Under the pieces are notes generated by a model. The model did no database searches. It was not told the DNA's origin and was given only the letters and a program-made list of their open reading frames with translations. Of a stretch of DNA of 40,999 bases, positions 40,325-40,999 are shown in pieces (position 1 is the first letter of the stretch; every line of letters starts with the position of its first letter). The position numbers and the translations under genes are program-made. The DNA comes from Planctomycetota bacterium (GTDB lineage Bacteria > Planctomycetota > Phycisphaerae > Sedimentisphaerales > Anaerobacaceae). The DNA is taken from NCBI GenBank assembly GCA_019456145.1, contig VRUL01000042.1, positions 1 to 40,999 on the forward strand, in the 5' to 3' direction.

Positions 40325-40411
40325 TAGGCATTTTAACAGATTTCCAAACAATAGACAAGAAGAAAATTACCAAAAACACACTTTTTTTTGGCCGGGGATT
40401 TTTGTTGTAAA

Positions 40412-40446
40412 CCCCGTTAGAAAGCAGGGCTTTCTTTCTAACGGGG
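40412..40446. repeat. 13-bp perfect inverted repeat
   Basis: CCCCGTTAGAAAG and CTTTCTAACGGGG are separated by nine bases (CAGGGCTTT). No T-tract follows on either strand closely enough for a standard terminator. It lies 122 bases past the stop of the partial gene at the window end and may be a dispersed palindrome. Confidence 0.7.
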
Positions 40447-40567
40447 CAGGCAGCATGGAAAAGTATTGGAGATTCGTTAAAAACACTATTTTCTGGAATT
40501 AGCAGCCTTTTTCTTTAGGGGAAAGATAAGGCTCGTATAAAAGAACTTATTTTATCATTACTCTGTG

Positions 40568-40999
40568 CTATTGTTGTCCGACTGTGTACTTTCTTCCGGT
40601 AACCTGGTCATCGACTAAATAACCCTCTGGAAAAGGAACAGTGAAGACACTCTCATCAAAATTAGGGTCATTCGCAACGACGTTAGAAGCACGATAGACA
40701 AACCTTTCGTAAGATTTTCCGGGCTCATACGGCCTCGATACCATAGATGCTTCCATCGGCCACCATATGCCAGGTGCCACCTCTTTCAATTTGCTAACCT
40801 TTGAAAAGGATACAAGGCGTTCACTGCCATCTTCAAAGCTAGCTGTGCTCTTATGCCCGAGTAACGCGAATCCTCGGGAGGGATCAAGCCACCAGATCTT
40901 TTGCCATCCTTTCGATTTTGTTCCTTTTGAGGTTATTTTGATGCATTGCACACCTTGAAACACTTCCTGCGTAAACTGAAAAGATGATGGAACAAGAGT
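40568..40999 (-). CDS. C-terminal part of an unrecognised protein, open at the window edge
   Basis: The frame stays open from the TGA/TAA-type stop at 40568 to the last base, so at least 144 codons belong to a gene beginning outside the window. Visible stretches are KIWWLDPSRGFALLGHKS, LKEVAPGIWWPMEASM and DPNFDESVFTVPFPEGYLVDDQVTGRKYTVG. The pattern (WWLDPSRGF, then P-rich turn, then DxSVFxVPFPEGxxVxD) resembles the LolA/outer-membrane lipoprotein-like or sigma-factor-associated proteins of planctomycetes that end in a fixed DxxTGxxYxVG motif, but I cannot name the family. A GTG inside the frame (40963) is not a convincing start. Confidence 0.6.
   Translation of the reverse strand, partial: TLVPSSFQFTQEVFQGVQCIKITSKGTKSKGWQKIWWLDPSRGFALLGHKSTASFEDGSERLVSFSKVSKLKEVAPGIWWPMEASMVSRPYEPGKSYERFVYRASNVVANDPNFDESVFTVPFPEGYLVDDQVTGRKYTVGQQ

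Larger units (their letters stand above)
40184..40567. other. hairpin-rich intergenic region
   Basis: Nearly 390 bp with no gene. It holds three strong inverted repeats: GGGCGAC/GTCGCCC (40223-40268) enclosing GCGG-TTCT-CCGC, a 10-bp perfect hairpin TATGTTTACC/GGTAAACATA (40301-40324), and a 13-bp perfect hairpin CCCCGTTAGAAAG/CTTTCTAACGGGG (40412-40446). Confidence 0.65.

Overview
The window looks like a chromosome segment from a planctomycete, most likely class Phycisphaerae (Sedimentisphaera/Anaerohalosphaera-like). This is inferred from the mix of genes: a secreted protein with a dockerin-type C-terminus and Cys-rich ACC..DG.C repeats, a Tat-exported Gfo/Idh/MocA oxidoreductase, a DUF5060/DUF4038 glycosidase, an LPS heptose/lipid A operon, and low-complexity 'NEPN / KTNPIKAN' coding DNA that I associate with this group. 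No rRNA, tRNA, CRISPR array or transposase was seen.

Layout. 1-1253: a truncated secreted subtilase (minus strand), then about 780 bp of palindrome-rich non-coding DNA. 2037-10290: a tight minus-strand lipid A/LPS-core operon read lpxK, hldE, gmhA, gmhB (fused to a membrane anchor), waaF-type GT9, WaaP-type kinase, GT4 glycosyltransferase, plsY. It makes ADP-heptose, adds it to the core and phosphorylates the core; the epimerase HldD is not here. 10391-13957: NAD-type isocitrate dehydrogenase, sixA, a PflX-like radical SAM protein and a DUF72 protein. 14218-17166: a large secreted dockerin-type protein. 17351-21825: a minus-strand operon cheW, alginate-export-type porin, methyl-accepting chemotaxis protein, ending in a strong terminator. 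22512-24771: a PAS-PAS histidine kinase and FixJ/LuxR-type response regulator. The two signalling operons share a 180-200 bp near-identical upstream sequence (22032-22233 and 25039-25219). 25521-26334: an Rrf2 regulator with a good promoter, then the remnant of an HPP-family membrane protein.

26519-38633: a minus-strand catabolic-type cluster read Gfo/Idh/MocA oxidoreductase, HEAT-repeat exported protein, cupin remnant, DegT-type aminotransferase, hydroxypyruvate-isomerase-like protein, URO-D-type methyltransferase, MttB-type methyltransferase, SSS symporter, and a glycosidase split by one in-frame TAA. The pairing of an MttB-family and a URO-D-family protein with sugar-handling genes and a symporter suggests uptake and demethylation of a methylated or quaternary-amine-bearing carbohydrate-linked compound; this is a hypothesis. 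39191-40999: a CARDB-like protein whose N-terminal half is built from the NEPN repeat DNA, a hairpin-rich gap, and the C-terminal part of a gene running off the window.

The points most worth following are the shared upstream element linking the two-component system to the chemotaxis/porin operon, the MttB/URO-D sugar cluster, and three genes that look recently broken (subtilase, HPP protein, glycosidase). All coordinates and family calls are read by eye from sequence; no database search was run.
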